Shown in pieces: positions 26,028 through 35,072 of a DNA stretch of 64,000 bases (position 1 is its first letter; each line of letters opens with the position of its first letter). The translations under genes and the position numbers were made by a program. The notes beneath the pieces were generated by a model that ran no database searches, was not told where the DNA came from, and saw only the letters and a program-made list of their open reading frames with translations. Source of the stretch: Eubacteriaceae bacterium UBA6119 (lineage in GTDB: Bacteria > Bacillota > Clostridia > Eubacteriales > UBA1433); NCBI GenBank assembly GCA_002423395.1, contig DIVZ01000005.1, forward strand, positions 506,428 to 570,427, written 5' to 3'.

Positions 26028-26853
26028 TATTGATAATCTTATATTGTCGGCATTGAGTGAGGATATGCCCAGCGAAGACATATCGACAAATTCAATAATT
26101 AAAAATTATACTTTAGGCAAAGCCGACTTAATATGCAAACAAGACGGCGTTATTGCTGGGATTGAAGTTTTTAAGCGCGTTTTTGAATTGCTTGATAAAA
26201 AGATTGAGTTTGAGTTCTTTTATAAAGACGGCGACGAAGTTAGAAATAAAGACATTGTTGCGGAAATTGTAGGTGACATAAGAGCTATACTATCTGCGGA
26301 AAGAACTGCTCTTAATTACCTACAGCGTATGAGCGGGATTGCAAGCTACACCAGAAAAGCCGTAAATTTATTAAAAGATACAAACATAAAACTGCTTGAT
26401 ACCAGAAAAACCACGCCGAACAACCGCATTTTTGAGAAATATGCCGTAAAAGCAGGGGGAGGGCATAATCACCGCTACTGTTTATCTGACGGCGTTATGC
26501 TTAAAGACAATCATATAGCGGCAGCGGGAGGAATAAAAAAAGCCGTGCAAATGGCAAGGGATTACGCGCCTGTTACAAGTAAAATTGAGGTTGAAGTTGA
26601 AAACCTGGATATGTTGAAAGAAGCTATTGAAGCTAAAGCCGATATTATCATGCTTGACAATATGGATATAGAAACTATAAAAAAAGCCGTTGAGTTAACA
26701 GCAAAAAGAGCTTTACTTGAATGTTCGGGCAATGTAACGATAGAAAAGATTGAGAGCCTTAAAAACACAGGTATAGACTTTATTTCATCGGGAGCGCTTA
26801 CGCATTCTGCGGGGATACTGGATTTGTCGCTTAAAAATTTAAAAAGGCTGTAG
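26017..26853 (+). CDS. nadC: Nicotinate-nucleotide pyrophosphorylase (quinolinate phosphoribosyltransferase)
   Basis: 278 residues, standard size. The signature DTRKTTPNNR is followed by AVKAGGGHNHRYCLSDGVMLKDNH, and the phosphate loop near the end reads ISSGALTHS. It converts quinolinate and PRPP to nicotinate mononucleotide, closing the de novo NAD branch. Translationally coupled to nadB by overlap. Ends with TAG, evidence that TAG is an ordinary stop here. Confidence 0.95.
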   Translation: MQYNIDNLILSALSEDMPSEDISTNSIIKNYTLGKADLICKQDGVIAGIEVFKRVFELLDKKIEFEFFYKDGDEVRNKDIVAEIVGDIRAILSAERTALNYLQRMSGIASYTRKAVNLLKDTNIKLLDTRKTTPNNRIFEKYAVKAGGGHNHRYCLSDGVMLKDNHIAAAGGIKKAVQMARDYAPVTSKIEVEVENLDMLKEAIEAKADIIMLDNMDIETIKKAVELTAKRALLECSGNVTIEKIESLKNTGIDFISSGALTHSAGILDLSLKNLKRL

Positions 26854-26911
26854 GCAGTTTGTAAATGTATTTTATGCTTTTATATTTAAAGCAGTCTGCA
26901 TATGTCTGCAG

Positions 26912-27070
26912 CTATCTGCCTATGTCTACGGCCCGATGAAGCTTTATATTATGATTATCAAATATAAAACGGGGGAACATGTATTTCTTTAAATACTCTT
27001 CTATCCACTGCTTAACAAGAAGCTGATCTTTAAGGGTTTTCCAGTCCTGCTCTAAAATACGTTGCAGCAA
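26912..27070 (-). pseudogene. Possible gene remnant (52 codons)
   Basis: Between nadC and pflA the minus strand has a frame from TTG (27070) to TAG (26912). It has three tryptophan/phenylalanine-rich stretches (QDWKTLKDQ, VKQWIEEYL, FPRFIFDNH) that look like real protein, but an in-frame TAA just upstream and no ribosome site. I do not recognise the family. Probably the 3' end of a lost gene. Confidence 0.3.
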
Positions 27071-27084
27071 TTAATTTATAATTA

Positions 27085-27792
27085 TTATATAGTATCAATA
27101 AGTTTTTTCAATTTGTTAATTTGTGATGCGGTACATTCATCATAATCTTTAAGCGGAAAGTCAATTCCCATGGAATTATATTTAGATATACAGATTTTTT
27201 TAAAAGGCAGAAGCTCCAGCTTTTTAAAATTGGAAAATTGTTTTGATAAATTATAAATATTTAAAACATTTTCCTCGCTGTCCGTAAGTCCGGGCACTAC
27301 TACATGGCGTATCCATAGGGGAATATTCATGTCTTCAGTTAATTTTAAAAATTCGATTACTTTTGCAAAGCTGCCTTTTGTATACTTAACGTAATCATCC
27401 TCGGTAGAAAACTTTAAGTCGCACAGCACCAAATCGGTGTTTTCTAAAACCTTTTTTGCACCTTCAATATCTCCCACTCCCGAAGTGTCCAGCGCCGTGT
27501 GGATGTTATTCTCGTGCAAAATTTTAAAAAGCTCCGATACAAATTCCCACTGCAACAAAGGCTCGCCGCCCGATACTGTAACGCCGCCGCTACGTGCAAA
27601 ATAAGGTTTATATTTTAAAGCTTTATGAACTACTTGTTCAACGCTGTATTCTTCTCCGCCTTTTATATCCCATGTGTCGGGATTATGGCAGTAAGCACAG
27701 CGAAGAGGGCAGCCCTGCATGAATATAACAAATCTGAGTCCGGGGCCGTCAACGGCGCCCAGACTCTGGTAGGAGTGGATTTTGCCCTTCAT
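27085..27792 (-). CDS. pflA: Pyruvate formate-lyase activating enzyme
   Basis: 235 residues, radical SAM. The cluster cysteines are Cys28, Cys32 and Cys35 in CPLRCAYC, followed by HNPDTW, typical of PFL activases; the SAM-binding SGGEPLLQ segment follows. It generates the glycyl radical on PflB. Its ATG overlaps the pflB stop as TAATG, so the two are coupled. No extra ferredoxin-type cysteines, as expected for PflA. Confidence 0.95.
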   Translation of the reverse strand: MKGKIHSYQSLGAVDGPGLRFVIFMQGCPLRCAYCHNPDTWDIKGGEEYSVEQVVHKALKYKPYFARSGGVTVSGGEPLLQWEFVSELFKILHENNIHTALDTSGVGDIEGAKKVLENTDLVLCDLKFSTEDDYVKYTKGSFAKVIEFLKLTEDMNIPLWIRHVVVPGLTDSEENVLNIYNLSKQFSNFKKLELLPFKKICISKYNSMGIDFPLKDYDECTASQINKLKKLIDTI

Positions 27793-30026
27793 TACATTGC
27801 CTCGTGGAATGTCCTTGATATTACTTCCATCTGCTGTTCTTTCGAAAGCTTGTGGAAGTTTACGGCATAACCGGATACTCTTATTGTAAGGTTAGGATGA
27901 GTGTTGGGGTCTTTATATGCTTCCATTAGCGTTTCGCGGTTCAGCACATTAACATTAAGATGATGAGCGTTTTGGATAAAATATCCATCAAGGATTGATA
28001 TAAGGTTTGCGTGTCTTGTCTGCTCGTCATGCCCTAAAGCCTGAGGCACTATTGAGAATGTGTTTGATATGCCGTCTTTGCACATATCGTAAGGAAGCTT
28101 CGCAACGGAATTAAGCGAAGCCAGCGCGCCGTTTTTTTCGCGGTTGTGCATAGGGTTTGCTCCGGGAGCGAAAGGCTCGCCTTTTTTTCTTCCGTCAGGG
28201 GTTGAGCCAGTTTTTTTGCCGTAAACTACGTTGGATGTTATGGTAAGCACCGAAACTGTATGAGCAGCATCACGATATGTCGGGTTTTTCTTTAAAGCTT
28301 CATAGAACAGTTTTACCTGCTCTACAGCCAGCGAATCAACTCTGTCATCATCGTTTCCGAATGTGGGGTATTGCCCTTCAACTTCGTAATCGGTAATAAG
28401 CCCGGATTCATCCCGTATACATTTTACTTTAGCATATTTTATAGCCGAGAGCGAATCGGCAAGAACTGAAAGCCCTGCAATGCCGAAAGCCATAAGTCTT
28501 CGCACTTTTGTGTCATGCAGCGCCATTTGTGTTTTTTCGTACGCGTATTTGTCGTGCATATAGTGAATTGTATTCATGGCGTTAACATACGTTTTTGCAA
28601 GCCACTGCCTATAGACATCAAGTAAAGCGCATACTTTGTCATATTCAAGGTATTCCCCCGTATACGCTTCATGCTTCGGAGCTGCCTGTATGCCTGTAAT
28701 TTCGTCTTTTCCGCCGTTTAAGCTCATTAGCAAAAGTTTCGGCAGATTAACGCGCGCACCGAAAAACTGCATGTCTTTTCCGACTGTCATCGCGGATACG
28801 CAGCAGGCTATCGCGTAATCATCCCCCAAGCTTTGCCTCATTAAATCGTCGTTTTCATATTGTATTGAGTTTGTATCGCATGATATTTTCGCCGCAAATT
28901 GTTTAAACGCAAGCGGCAGGTCTTTTGACCATAGTATTGTAATATTCGGCTCGGGCGACATACCTAAGTTATAAAGGGTATTTAACATTCTGTATGAATT
29001 CTTTGTAACCAAGGTTCTTCCGTCAAGTCCCATGCCGCCTACGACTTCGGTAATCCACAGCGGATCGCCCGCGAAAAGCTCGTTGTAATCGGGCGTTCTT
29101 AAATGGCGCGCCATACGCAGATGAATTACAAAATCATCCATTATTTCCTGCGCCGCCTGCTCGGTAAGAGTTCCTTCTTCTAAGTCGCGGTTAAAATATA
29201 TATCCAAGAATGTGCTTACTCTGCCAAGGCTCATTGCCGCGCCGTTTTGTTCTTTAATTGCTGCAAGATATGCAAAATATGTCCATTGAACAGCTTGCTT
29301 TGCGTTTATTGCGGGAAGCGATATATCATGTCCGTACATTGCCGCCATCTCTTTTAGATAGCCTAAAAACGTTATCTGCTGGTAGAGCTCTTCAAGCAGG
29401 CGTATATTATCTGTATTAAGTGAATCGCTTGCTCCAATAAGTTCTTTATCTTTTTCTTTTTCTTCAATTAATTTATCAATGCCGTAAAGCGCCACTCTTC
29501 TATAGTCGCCTATTATTCTTCCTCTGCCATAAGCGTCGGGAAGGCCTGTTATAATTCCTGTGTGGCGTGCTGTTTTAATTTCTTCGGTATATGCTCTGAA
29601 TACTCCGTCATTATGGGTTGTTCTGTAGCGGAATTCATCTTCGACTTTTTCAGAAAGCGTGTATCCGTATTCCTCACATGCTTTTCTTGTCATATTCAGC
29701 CCTCCGAAAGGGTTAACGCCTCTTTTTAAAGGACGGTCGGTTTGAATTCCCACAATAATTTCATTTTCTTTATCAAGGTATCCCGGTTTGTAGCTTTTTA
29801 AAGAGCTGACATGAGACGTGTCAATGTCAAGCACGCCTCCGAAAGATTTTTCAAGTTCCATTAAGCCTTGAAGTTTTGCCATTAAATTGCTTGTTCTTTT
29901 CGTGGGTTTTTCTAAAAAATCGGGTTCTTTTTCGTAAGGAGTATAATTTGTCTGAATAAAGTTCCTTATGTCAATGCTATCTTGCCATGTGCCTGTTTTG
30001 AAATTTCTCCATGCTTCATTTTTCAT
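27792..30026 (-). CDS. pflB: Formate acetyltransferase (pyruvate formate-lyase)
   Basis: 744 residues from the ATG at 30026; an ATG at 30035 abuts the ribosome site AAAGGAG, so the inner one is used. The active-site Cys-Cys pair is in AIACCVSAM, and the glycyl radical Gly719 lies in RVSGYAVNF close to the C-terminus. It splits pyruvate with CoA into acetyl-CoA and formate. Formate feeds one-carbon and purine synthesis, which fits the ZTP riboswitch in its leader. Confidence 0.96.
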   Translation of the reverse strand: MKNEAWRNFKTGTWQDSIDIRNFIQTNYTPYEKEPDFLEKPTKRTSNLMAKLQGLMELEKSFGGVLDIDTSHVSSLKSYKPGYLDKENEIIVGIQTDRPLKRGVNPFGGLNMTRKACEEYGYTLSEKVEDEFRYRTTHNDGVFRAYTEEIKTARHTGIITGLPDAYGRGRIIGDYRRVALYGIDKLIEEKEKDKELIGASDSLNTDNIRLLEELYQQITFLGYLKEMAAMYGHDISLPAINAKQAVQWTYFAYLAAIKEQNGAAMSLGRVSTFLDIYFNRDLEEGTLTEQAAQEIMDDFVIHLRMARHLRTPDYNELFAGDPLWITEVVGGMGLDGRTLVTKNSYRMLNTLYNLGMSPEPNITILWSKDLPLAFKQFAAKISCDTNSIQYENDDLMRQSLGDDYAIACCVSAMTVGKDMQFFGARVNLPKLLLMSLNGGKDEITGIQAAPKHEAYTGEYLEYDKVCALLDVYRQWLAKTYVNAMNTIHYMHDKYAYEKTQMALHDTKVRRLMAFGIAGLSVLADSLSAIKYAKVKCIRDESGLITDYEVEGQYPTFGNDDDRVDSLAVEQVKLFYEALKKNPTYRDAAHTVSVLTITSNVVYGKKTGSTPDGRKKGEPFAPGANPMHNREKNGALASLNSVAKLPYDMCKDGISNTFSIVPQALGHDEQTRHANLISILDGYFIQNAHHLNVNVLNRETLMEAYKDPNTHPNLTIRVSGYAVNFHKLSKEQQMEVISRTFHEAM

Positions 30027-30112
30027 AATCAACATCTCCTTTAGAATGATTTAAACATTCCGCGCCGCTCTTTCTTAATGTAGTAATGCTTTTAAATAAG
30101 CTAAATATACAT

Positions 30113-30147
30113 AAAAAAGAGCAACTGTTTCTTTCGAAATGTTGCCC
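30113..30147 (-). terminator. Terminator coupled to the ZTP riboswitch
   Basis: Minus strand GGGCAAC (30147-30141) pairs with GTTGCTC (30125-30119), with inner TTTC/GAAA, then six T. The 5' arm contains the GGGC of the aptamer's CTGGGC, so ligand binding and termination exclude each other. Confidence 0.85.
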
Positions 30148-30214
30148 AGACGGTCGGCTGATACAGCTTTTATTCCACTGTGGTTTTCCACAATTACCCG
30201 TCAGTAATAAAAGC
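30144..30214 (-). promoter_or_regulatory. ZTP (pfl motif) riboswitch
   Basis: Minus-strand RNA: 9-bp P1 GCTTTTATT/AATAAAAGC (30214-30206 with 30174-30166), enclosing ACTGACGGG, a GTGG/CCAC hairpin and AGTGGAATAA, then a linker and CCGACCGTCTGGGC. This is the two-part architecture and the conserved CCG-CTGGGC element of the pfl motif, which senses ZTP/ZMP and turns on one-carbon and purine genes. Confidence 0.88.
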
Positions 30215-30232
30215 ATTATATTTTATAAAATA

Positions 30233-30261
30233 ATTTTATTCTATGAAATTTTAGTTGTCAA
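30233..30261 (-). promoter_or_regulatory. Promoter of pflBA
   Basis: TTGACA (30261-30256), 17-nt spacer, TAAAAT (30238-30233) on the minus strand. Transcription would start about 10 nt before the aptamer's P1 stem. Confidence 0.8.
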
Positions 30262-30471
30262 GAAAATAATTTTTATAAGATGTTATAAAACATATGCAAT
30301 CGCTGTCAAAATATGTTGAGAAATTGTACTATAAAAGGTCGATATTAGTCTGCAAATATGTACTTTATAAGCCATTGAAATATGAACATTTTATTTGCCG
30401 CGGAATATTAATGAAGCGTAAGCCAAAACATTGGAAAGATTTTAAATATCATATGGATGGGGGGAGTTCAT

Positions 30472-31209
30472 ATGAATTTTATGATATTTGGAAAAGATCT
30501 TAGATACAATTATTTAAAAGAATTGCTGCAAAAATCAGGCTGGAAGGAAAACCAAAGAGAAGAATTGTCCGATAACAGAGCCGATTTGTTAATTCTCAGT
30601 CCGAACGAATCTGTTTTAACATATATAAACGCTTCCAAACCGGGAGCTTTGATTTTCGGCGGAAAAAACGCGTCGAGTAGTGAAATAGAAGCCGCAGGCA
30701 GAGTAAAGTTTGAACAAAGCAATAAATTCAAAATAAAAAATTCAATAGCCACAGCGGAAGGCGCGCTTAGCATTGCTATTTCAGAGACTAATCATACAAT
30801 TTATAAAAGCGATGTGTTAGTGCTGGGATATGGGTTTTTGGGCAAAGAAGTTGCAGATTTGTTTAATAAAATGGGAGCAAAAGTAACGGTTTGCTGCAGA
30901 AGCCAAGAACAGCTTAAAATAGCAGGGAGCAAAGGGTATGAATGCATTGAGCTGAAAAATTTGTGTGCTTTGTCTTACAACATAATACTCAACACAATTC
31001 CCGCGCTTGTTCTTGATGCTGATAAATTTAAATCCACACCGACTGGAGCGATATTAGTTGAGCTTGCAAGCATACCATGCTGCGATGAGACTCAGGAAGG
31101 CATAAGGATAATAAAAGCAGGCGGACTGCCGGGAAAGTTCAGCCCGTATTCTGCTGCTTTATTTATGTATGAGGAGATTTTAGATAAAATTTGGGAGGAG
31201 AGAAGATAA
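30472..31209 (+). CDS. dpaA: Dipicolinate synthase subunit A
   Basis: About 245 residues. An N-terminal DpaA-specific domain is followed by a Rossmann dinucleotide site VLGYGFLGKEVADLF and a C-terminal segment GGLPGKFSPYSAA. It oxidises dihydrodipicolinate to dipicolinic acid in the mother cell for calcium-dipicolinate loading of the spore core. The start at 30472 is set by GGGGGGAG; an ATG at 30457 lies on that site. Ends directly at dpaB. No convincing late-sigma promoter could be fixed. Confidence 0.9.
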   Translation: MNFMIFGKDLRYNYLKELLQKSGWKENQREELSDNRADLLILSPNESVLTYINASKPGALIFGGKNASSSEIEAAGRVKFEQSNKFKIKNSIATAEGALSIAISETNHTIYKSDVLVLGYGFLGKEVADLFNKMGAKVTVCCRSQEQLKIAGSKGYECIELKNLCALSYNIILNTIPALVLDADKFKSTPTGAILVELASIPCCDETQEGIRIIKAGGLPGKFSPYSAALFMYEEILDKIWEERR

Positions 31210-31791
31210 ATGGAGAGTATTTATTCAAAAAGAGTAGGATTTGCAATAACGGCTTCATATTGCACATTTACAAAAATTCTTGAGCCGATAAAAGAAATAA
31301 TTAAAGCGGGGGGAATTGTTACTCCTATTCTATCTTACAATGCGTCGCAAATTGATACGAGTTATTATAAAGCTGAAGATTTTAAAAGTATATTAAGAGA
31401 AATAACAGGCAATGAGATTATTGATACGTTAGTAGGCGCTGAGCCTATCGGCACAAAGGGGCTGTTTGATATAATAATTGTTGCCCCGTGCACAGGAAAC
31501 ACGCTTGCAAAACTTGCCGCCGGCATTACCGACACGCCTGTTACTATGGCTTGTAAGGCGCAGAGAAGAAATGACAGACCTGTGCTGCTCGCGATATCCA
31601 CAAACGACGCTTTATCGTTAAACGCCGCCAATATCGGAAAGCTGCTTTGTACAAAAGGATACTATTTTGTGCCGCTGGGTCAGGATAACGCAATAAAAAA
31701 ACCGACTTCGATGATAGCGGATATGGATATGATACTTCCTGCGGCGGGGGAAGCTCTTGGCGGAAAGCAAATTCAACCGCTGCTGCTCTAA
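31210..31791 (+). CDS. dpaB: Dipicolinate synthase subunit B
   Basis: 193 residues, flavoprotein-like fold: VGFAITASYC at the start, PCTGNTLAKLAAGITDTPV in the middle and a C-terminal DNAIKKPTS. It partners DpaA; both are needed for dipicolinate synthesis. GGGAGGAG lies in the end of dpaA, and the genes abut. The pair is strong evidence that the organism forms endospores. Confidence 0.92.
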   Translation: MESIYSKRVGFAITASYCTFTKILEPIKEIIKAGGIVTPILSYNASQIDTSYYKAEDFKSILREITGNEIIDTLVGAEPIGTKGLFDIIIVAPCTGNTLAKLAAGITDTPVTMACKAQRRNDRPVLLAISTNDALSLNAANIGKLLCTKGYYFVPLGQDNAIKKPTSMIADMDMILPAAGEALGGKQIQPLLL

Positions 31792-31828
31792 TATGACTGA
31801 TAACTTTTAATAAATCTACTCTAATATT

Positions 31829-31859
31829 AAAGAGGCGCGAATATATGACGCGTCTTTTT
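31829..31859 (+). terminator. Terminator of dpaAB
   Basis: 11-bp stem with two G-T pairs (31829-31839, 31849-31859), T-rich 3' arm. Confidence 0.75.
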
Positions 31860-32021
31860 AATGTCTATTAAGTTTTATAATTTTGATAATATATATTAAT
31901 TATAATTAATAAAAATTGCATGTAATAATATATATTTATAATTGAATAATTAAATTTAATGTGTTATATTAATTATATATTTTAGATAATAAACAAAATT
32001 TATTACAAAAGGAGATTAATT

Positions 32022-32396
32022 ATGGCAGCAGAAGTAGCACCTATTTTAAGCTGGACGCTTGTATAGGAATGCCCCATTCCAAATGATGTAAATGATATGT
32101 TAATAGAAGGGGAAACTGCTATTGCGGCTTATAAAACATTCCGCGACACCGCAATATTTACGACAAAAAGACTTATTGTAAGAGACGCGCAGGGACTTAC
32201 GGGAAAAAAAGTAGAAATTTATTCTCTTCCGTACAGCTCAATTAACATGTATTCTTCGGAAAACGCCGGCAAAGTGCTTGATTTCAACTCGGAACTGGAA
32301 CTTTGGACAAGAGCAGGACATATAAAAGTGAAACTTAACAAAGGCATAGACATAAGAAAGCTTGATAAATTAATAGCTTCCAACATTTTGAAATAG
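32022..32396 (+). pseudogene. Bacterial PH-domain protein gene with an in-frame amber codon
   Basis: AAAGGAG precedes an ATG at 32022. Fourteen codons later comes TAG (32064-32066), and the same frame then continues for 110 more codons to a normal TAG stop. The downstream part (GETAIAAYK, FTTKRLIVRDAQG, GKKVEIYSLPYSSI) is a bacterial pleckstrin-homology domain (bPH_1/YdaP-like), and the first 14 codons belong to the same family as I remember it. An ATG at 32097 has no ribosome site. It is either recently inactivated, read through, or mis-sequenced; CAG to TAG would restore Gln before Glu-Cys-Pro. Confidence 0.75.
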
Positions 32397-32405
32397 TACG
32401 TATTT

Positions 32406-32436
32406 AGCGCCGTTTGATAGCGGCGCTTTTTTTTTG
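32406..32436 (+). terminator. Terminator after the PH-domain gene
   Basis: AGCGCCG (32406-32412) and CGGCGCT (32421-32427), loop of 8, then eight or more T. Confidence 0.9.
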
Positions 32437-32582
32437 ATATAAAAGAATTGGGCTAAATTGTGTTATTTTAAATAGACAAAATTAGGTTTATATTTATACA
32501 ACTAATATTTAATTATGAAATATTGTATATATAAAATATTTATGTTATATTATTTAGATAAAATTAAATGTGAGGTAGATAA

Positions 32583-34667
32583 GTGAAATTTGATAATATT
32601 AATGTGCCGAATTTTTTAGAATTTGCTGAATCTTTAAAACTTGTAAGAAAAGCAGAGATAGAAATTGATGATACAAATATAATTAATGACGTTTATACAG
32701 ATTTGCTTCCTAATAATAGTATAATAACAAAATTTAATCTTCCGCGCACTTCAATTTTAATTGGAAGGAAAGGGACAGGGAAATCTACAATAATTCAGAA
32801 ATCAATTAAAGATATAAAAGATATTAAAAATGTAATAGGTATTTATATTGACGTAAAAACATTGTATGACAGTGCAACGCCTTCGTTAATTTCTGATAAT
32901 ACACTAATCACGCCACATTTAGAAGGAGAAATAGTTAAGTATTTTATTTACAAAAATTTTCTTAAAGAAGTGATAAATAAAACCAAGAAATGCATTAAAG
33001 ATTTAGTAGATAACTCCGATATATTAACAAAAACTGCACATTATTTTTTAGGCAAAGAAGATTTAATAAATTCAGTATTGAAAAAAATTACTGATTCTAC
33101 TGATGAAGTGTTTAAAGAAATTGATTTATCTTTATGCACATCAATAAGAACATCAATAGAATCTGGTTCTAATAATACTGATAAATTAAGTGTAAGACTA
33201 TCTGCAAATCCGGCTTTAGGGATTAATAGCTCCGATAATAATTTCGAAAAATTTAAAAAAGAATTTGATTCAACTATTTTAAAATATCTTGATATTAAAA
33301 ATTGTTTGATTGATAATTTTTTAGAGATTAGAAAAGTAACAGGCTTAAAATATATATATATTTATTTAGATGATTATTCTGAAATTGATGAAATTGCCCA
33401 AAAATTATTTATGGATTGGTTTGTTGCTCCTTTAAATAATTTGTCAGAAGACTTTATTAAATTTAAAATCGCTACTTATCCAAACAGATTTTATTCAGGT
33501 AAATTAGATAATCAAAAATATGATGAAATAAACTTAGATTTTTATAGTGCTCTATATACTTATAAAGATATTTCTAGGATGGAAGAAATAGCAACTGATT
33601 ATATTAAACGTTTAATAGCAAATAGATTTAAAGTTTATCTTCATGGAAAGGCAATTAAAGATTATTTTGATATAACTGAAGATGAATTGTGGGATTTGCT
33701 TTTCGAAGTATCAATTAATAATCCGCGAAAGATAGGTTATATTTTATCTTATTGCTATGAGACACATTTAGTCTATGGAAAAAAAATTACATCAGCCGCA
33801 ATATCATCAGGTGCATTAAGATATTTTGAAGAAGTCATTCAAAAATATTTTGAATCTAATAAATATGTCTTAAGGTCGTTTAATGATATGGCATCTATCG
33901 AAAACCAAAAAGAGCTAATAGAAAAAATTATAAATAAGCAAGTGGAAAATAAATCACTTATTTCAAAGTCAACAGCTAAAAAGTTTAAAATACCTTCACC
34001 ACCAACTAGCCATTTTTTTGTAGCAAATCAGTTGTCAAATTTGCTAGATTCATTGGAACTTAATGGATACATTACTACCTATAATAAATTAAACGATAAA
34101 TGTAATATTCCTTCAACTTTGTATTCAATTGATTATGGATTTTGTCGTAAACATAATTTATCTTTTGGAAGACCAAAAGATACATATTTAAGAAAATATT
34201 ATAATGATCATCGTTTTATTTTTAACGCACTTATTAAAGAACATTTCAATAATAGTCAAGTGATTATCTGCGATAATGGTCATGAATTTCCTTTTGAATT
34301 CCTACAAGAATTAGAAAAATATGGAATGAATTGCCCAGAGTGTATTAAACAAAGAATATTTTCAACTTGTCATGTTGAAGTTTCTAATAAAGCGATTCTT
34401 GACAAAATTAAATCATATGAATCAAATAATATAAGATTAGATGATGATATTGAATACAAAATACTAGATTTTTTAAATAGAAATAAAGATAATTCATATA
34501 GTGCAAATGAAATATCACAAGAACTAGATTGTAGTTGGCAACTAGTAAATAAACGAGCAGATAAATTATTAAGCAAATCATTGCTTGAGCTTGATGCCAA
34601 GAATGGTCAGCAAAGGAGGTATTACAAAATCACACAAAGCACAGCAAAAATTTTAGAAAATAGTTAA
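32583..34667 (+). CDS. P-loop ATPase with zinc-binding and winged-helix C-terminus, function unknown (defence-like)
   Basis: 694 residues, strikingly AT-rich compared with its neighbours. Walker A is GRKGTGKST (61-69) and Walker B YIYIYLDDY (257-265), in the manner of KAP or Sll1717-type single-domain NTPases. The middle (about 290-500) is helical. A putative zinc knuckle uses Cys563, His567, Cys584 and Cys587 (CDNGH...CPEC). Residues 622-690 form a winged helix (SANEISQELDCSWQLVNKRADKL), suggesting nucleic-acid sensing. No membrane segments. It has its own leader and terminator and no partner gene on its strand. I do not recognise a named family; the build resembles single-gene antiphage ATPases, which is inference. 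Confidence 0.75.
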   Translation: MKFDNINVPNFLEFAESLKLVRKAEIEIDDTNIINDVYTDLLPNNSIITKFNLPRTSILIGRKGTGKSTIIQKSIKDIKDIKNVIGIYIDVKTLYDSATPSLISDNTLITPHLEGEIVKYFIYKNFLKEVINKTKKCIKDLVDNSDILTKTAHYFLGKEDLINSVLKKITDSTDEVFKEIDLSLCTSIRTSIESGSNNTDKLSVRLSANPALGINSSDNNFEKFKKEFDSTILKYLDIKNCLIDNFLEIRKVTGLKYIYIYLDDYSEIDEIAQKLFMDWFVAPLNNLSEDFIKFKIATYPNRFYSGKLDNQKYDEINLDFYSALYTYKDISRMEEIATDYIKRLIANRFKVYLHGKAIKDYFDITEDELWDLLFEVSINNPRKIGYILSYCYETHLVYGKKITSAAISSGALRYFEEVIQKYFESNKYVLRSFNDMASIENQKELIEKIINKQVENKSLISKSTAKKFKIPSPPTSHFFVANQLSNLLDSLELNGYITTYNKLNDKCNIPSTLYSIDYGFCRKHNLSFGRPKDTYLRKYYNDHRFIFNALIKEHFNNSQVIICDNGHEFPFEFLQELEKYGMNCPECIKQRIFSTCHVEVSNKAILDKIKSYESNNIRLDDDIEYKILDFLNRNKDNSYSANEISQELDCSWQLVNKRADKLLSKSLLELDAKNGQQRRYYKITQSTAKILENS

Positions 34668-34713
34668 ATTTTTTTTATATTCTAACCTATTTTAACGGAT
34701 ATTACTTTATGTA

Positions 34714-34745
34714 CGCTCCGACGCAAAGCATCGGAGCGGATTTTA
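34714..34745 (+). terminator. Terminator of the P-loop ATPase gene
   Basis: CGCTCCGA/TCGGAGCG perfect 8-bp stem with a 9-nt loop and a short T tract; could also end the small gene on the other strand. Confidence 0.7.
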
Positions 34746-34746
34746 A

Positions 34747-34917
34747 TCAGCATTGTCTGTTATTACCGATATGGGCGTTATGCGGGTTCAATTTGCCTTC
34801 TTCTTTATAATCTTTAATAATCTTCTGATTTTTATTATCTGTTTCTTTGGCTTTTGAATTTTTTCCGTCATGAAGTTTTTCGTTGTCTTTCAAAGGATCA
34901 TATTGTTTAATATCCAT
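34747..34917 (-). CDS. Small lysine-rich hypothetical protein (56 residues)
   Basis: ATG at 34917 preceded by an excellent ribosome site (GAGGAGGG, 7-nt gap). The product is hydrophilic, rich in Lys, Asn and Asp, begins MDIKQYDPLKDN and ends GNNRQC; no membrane segment or known motif. It may be a small spore- or stress-type protein, but nothing specific supports that. The stop lies next to the shared terminator hairpin. Real translation is likely from the ribosome site and open frame. Confidence 0.6.
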   Translation of the reverse strand: MDIKQYDPLKDNEKLHDGKNSKAKETDNKNQKIIKDYKEEGKLNPHNAHIGNNRQC

Positions 34918-35072
34918 ATTAATCCCTCCTCATTGACTGCTGCGATATATCGGAATAGCAGACAATAAATATTATATCCAACAAAATAAAATTAAATATT
35001 ATAAAACACATTGTCAATATATGTCTGCCATAAAAAAATACCGATTTATCTGTTTAAACGGTATTTATCGTT

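Noticed and set aside
26890..26935. Short near-repeats of TCTGCATATGTCT type after nadC, considered as a CRISPR or repeat array
   Set aside because: Only two imperfect copies, no spacers, no cas genes.
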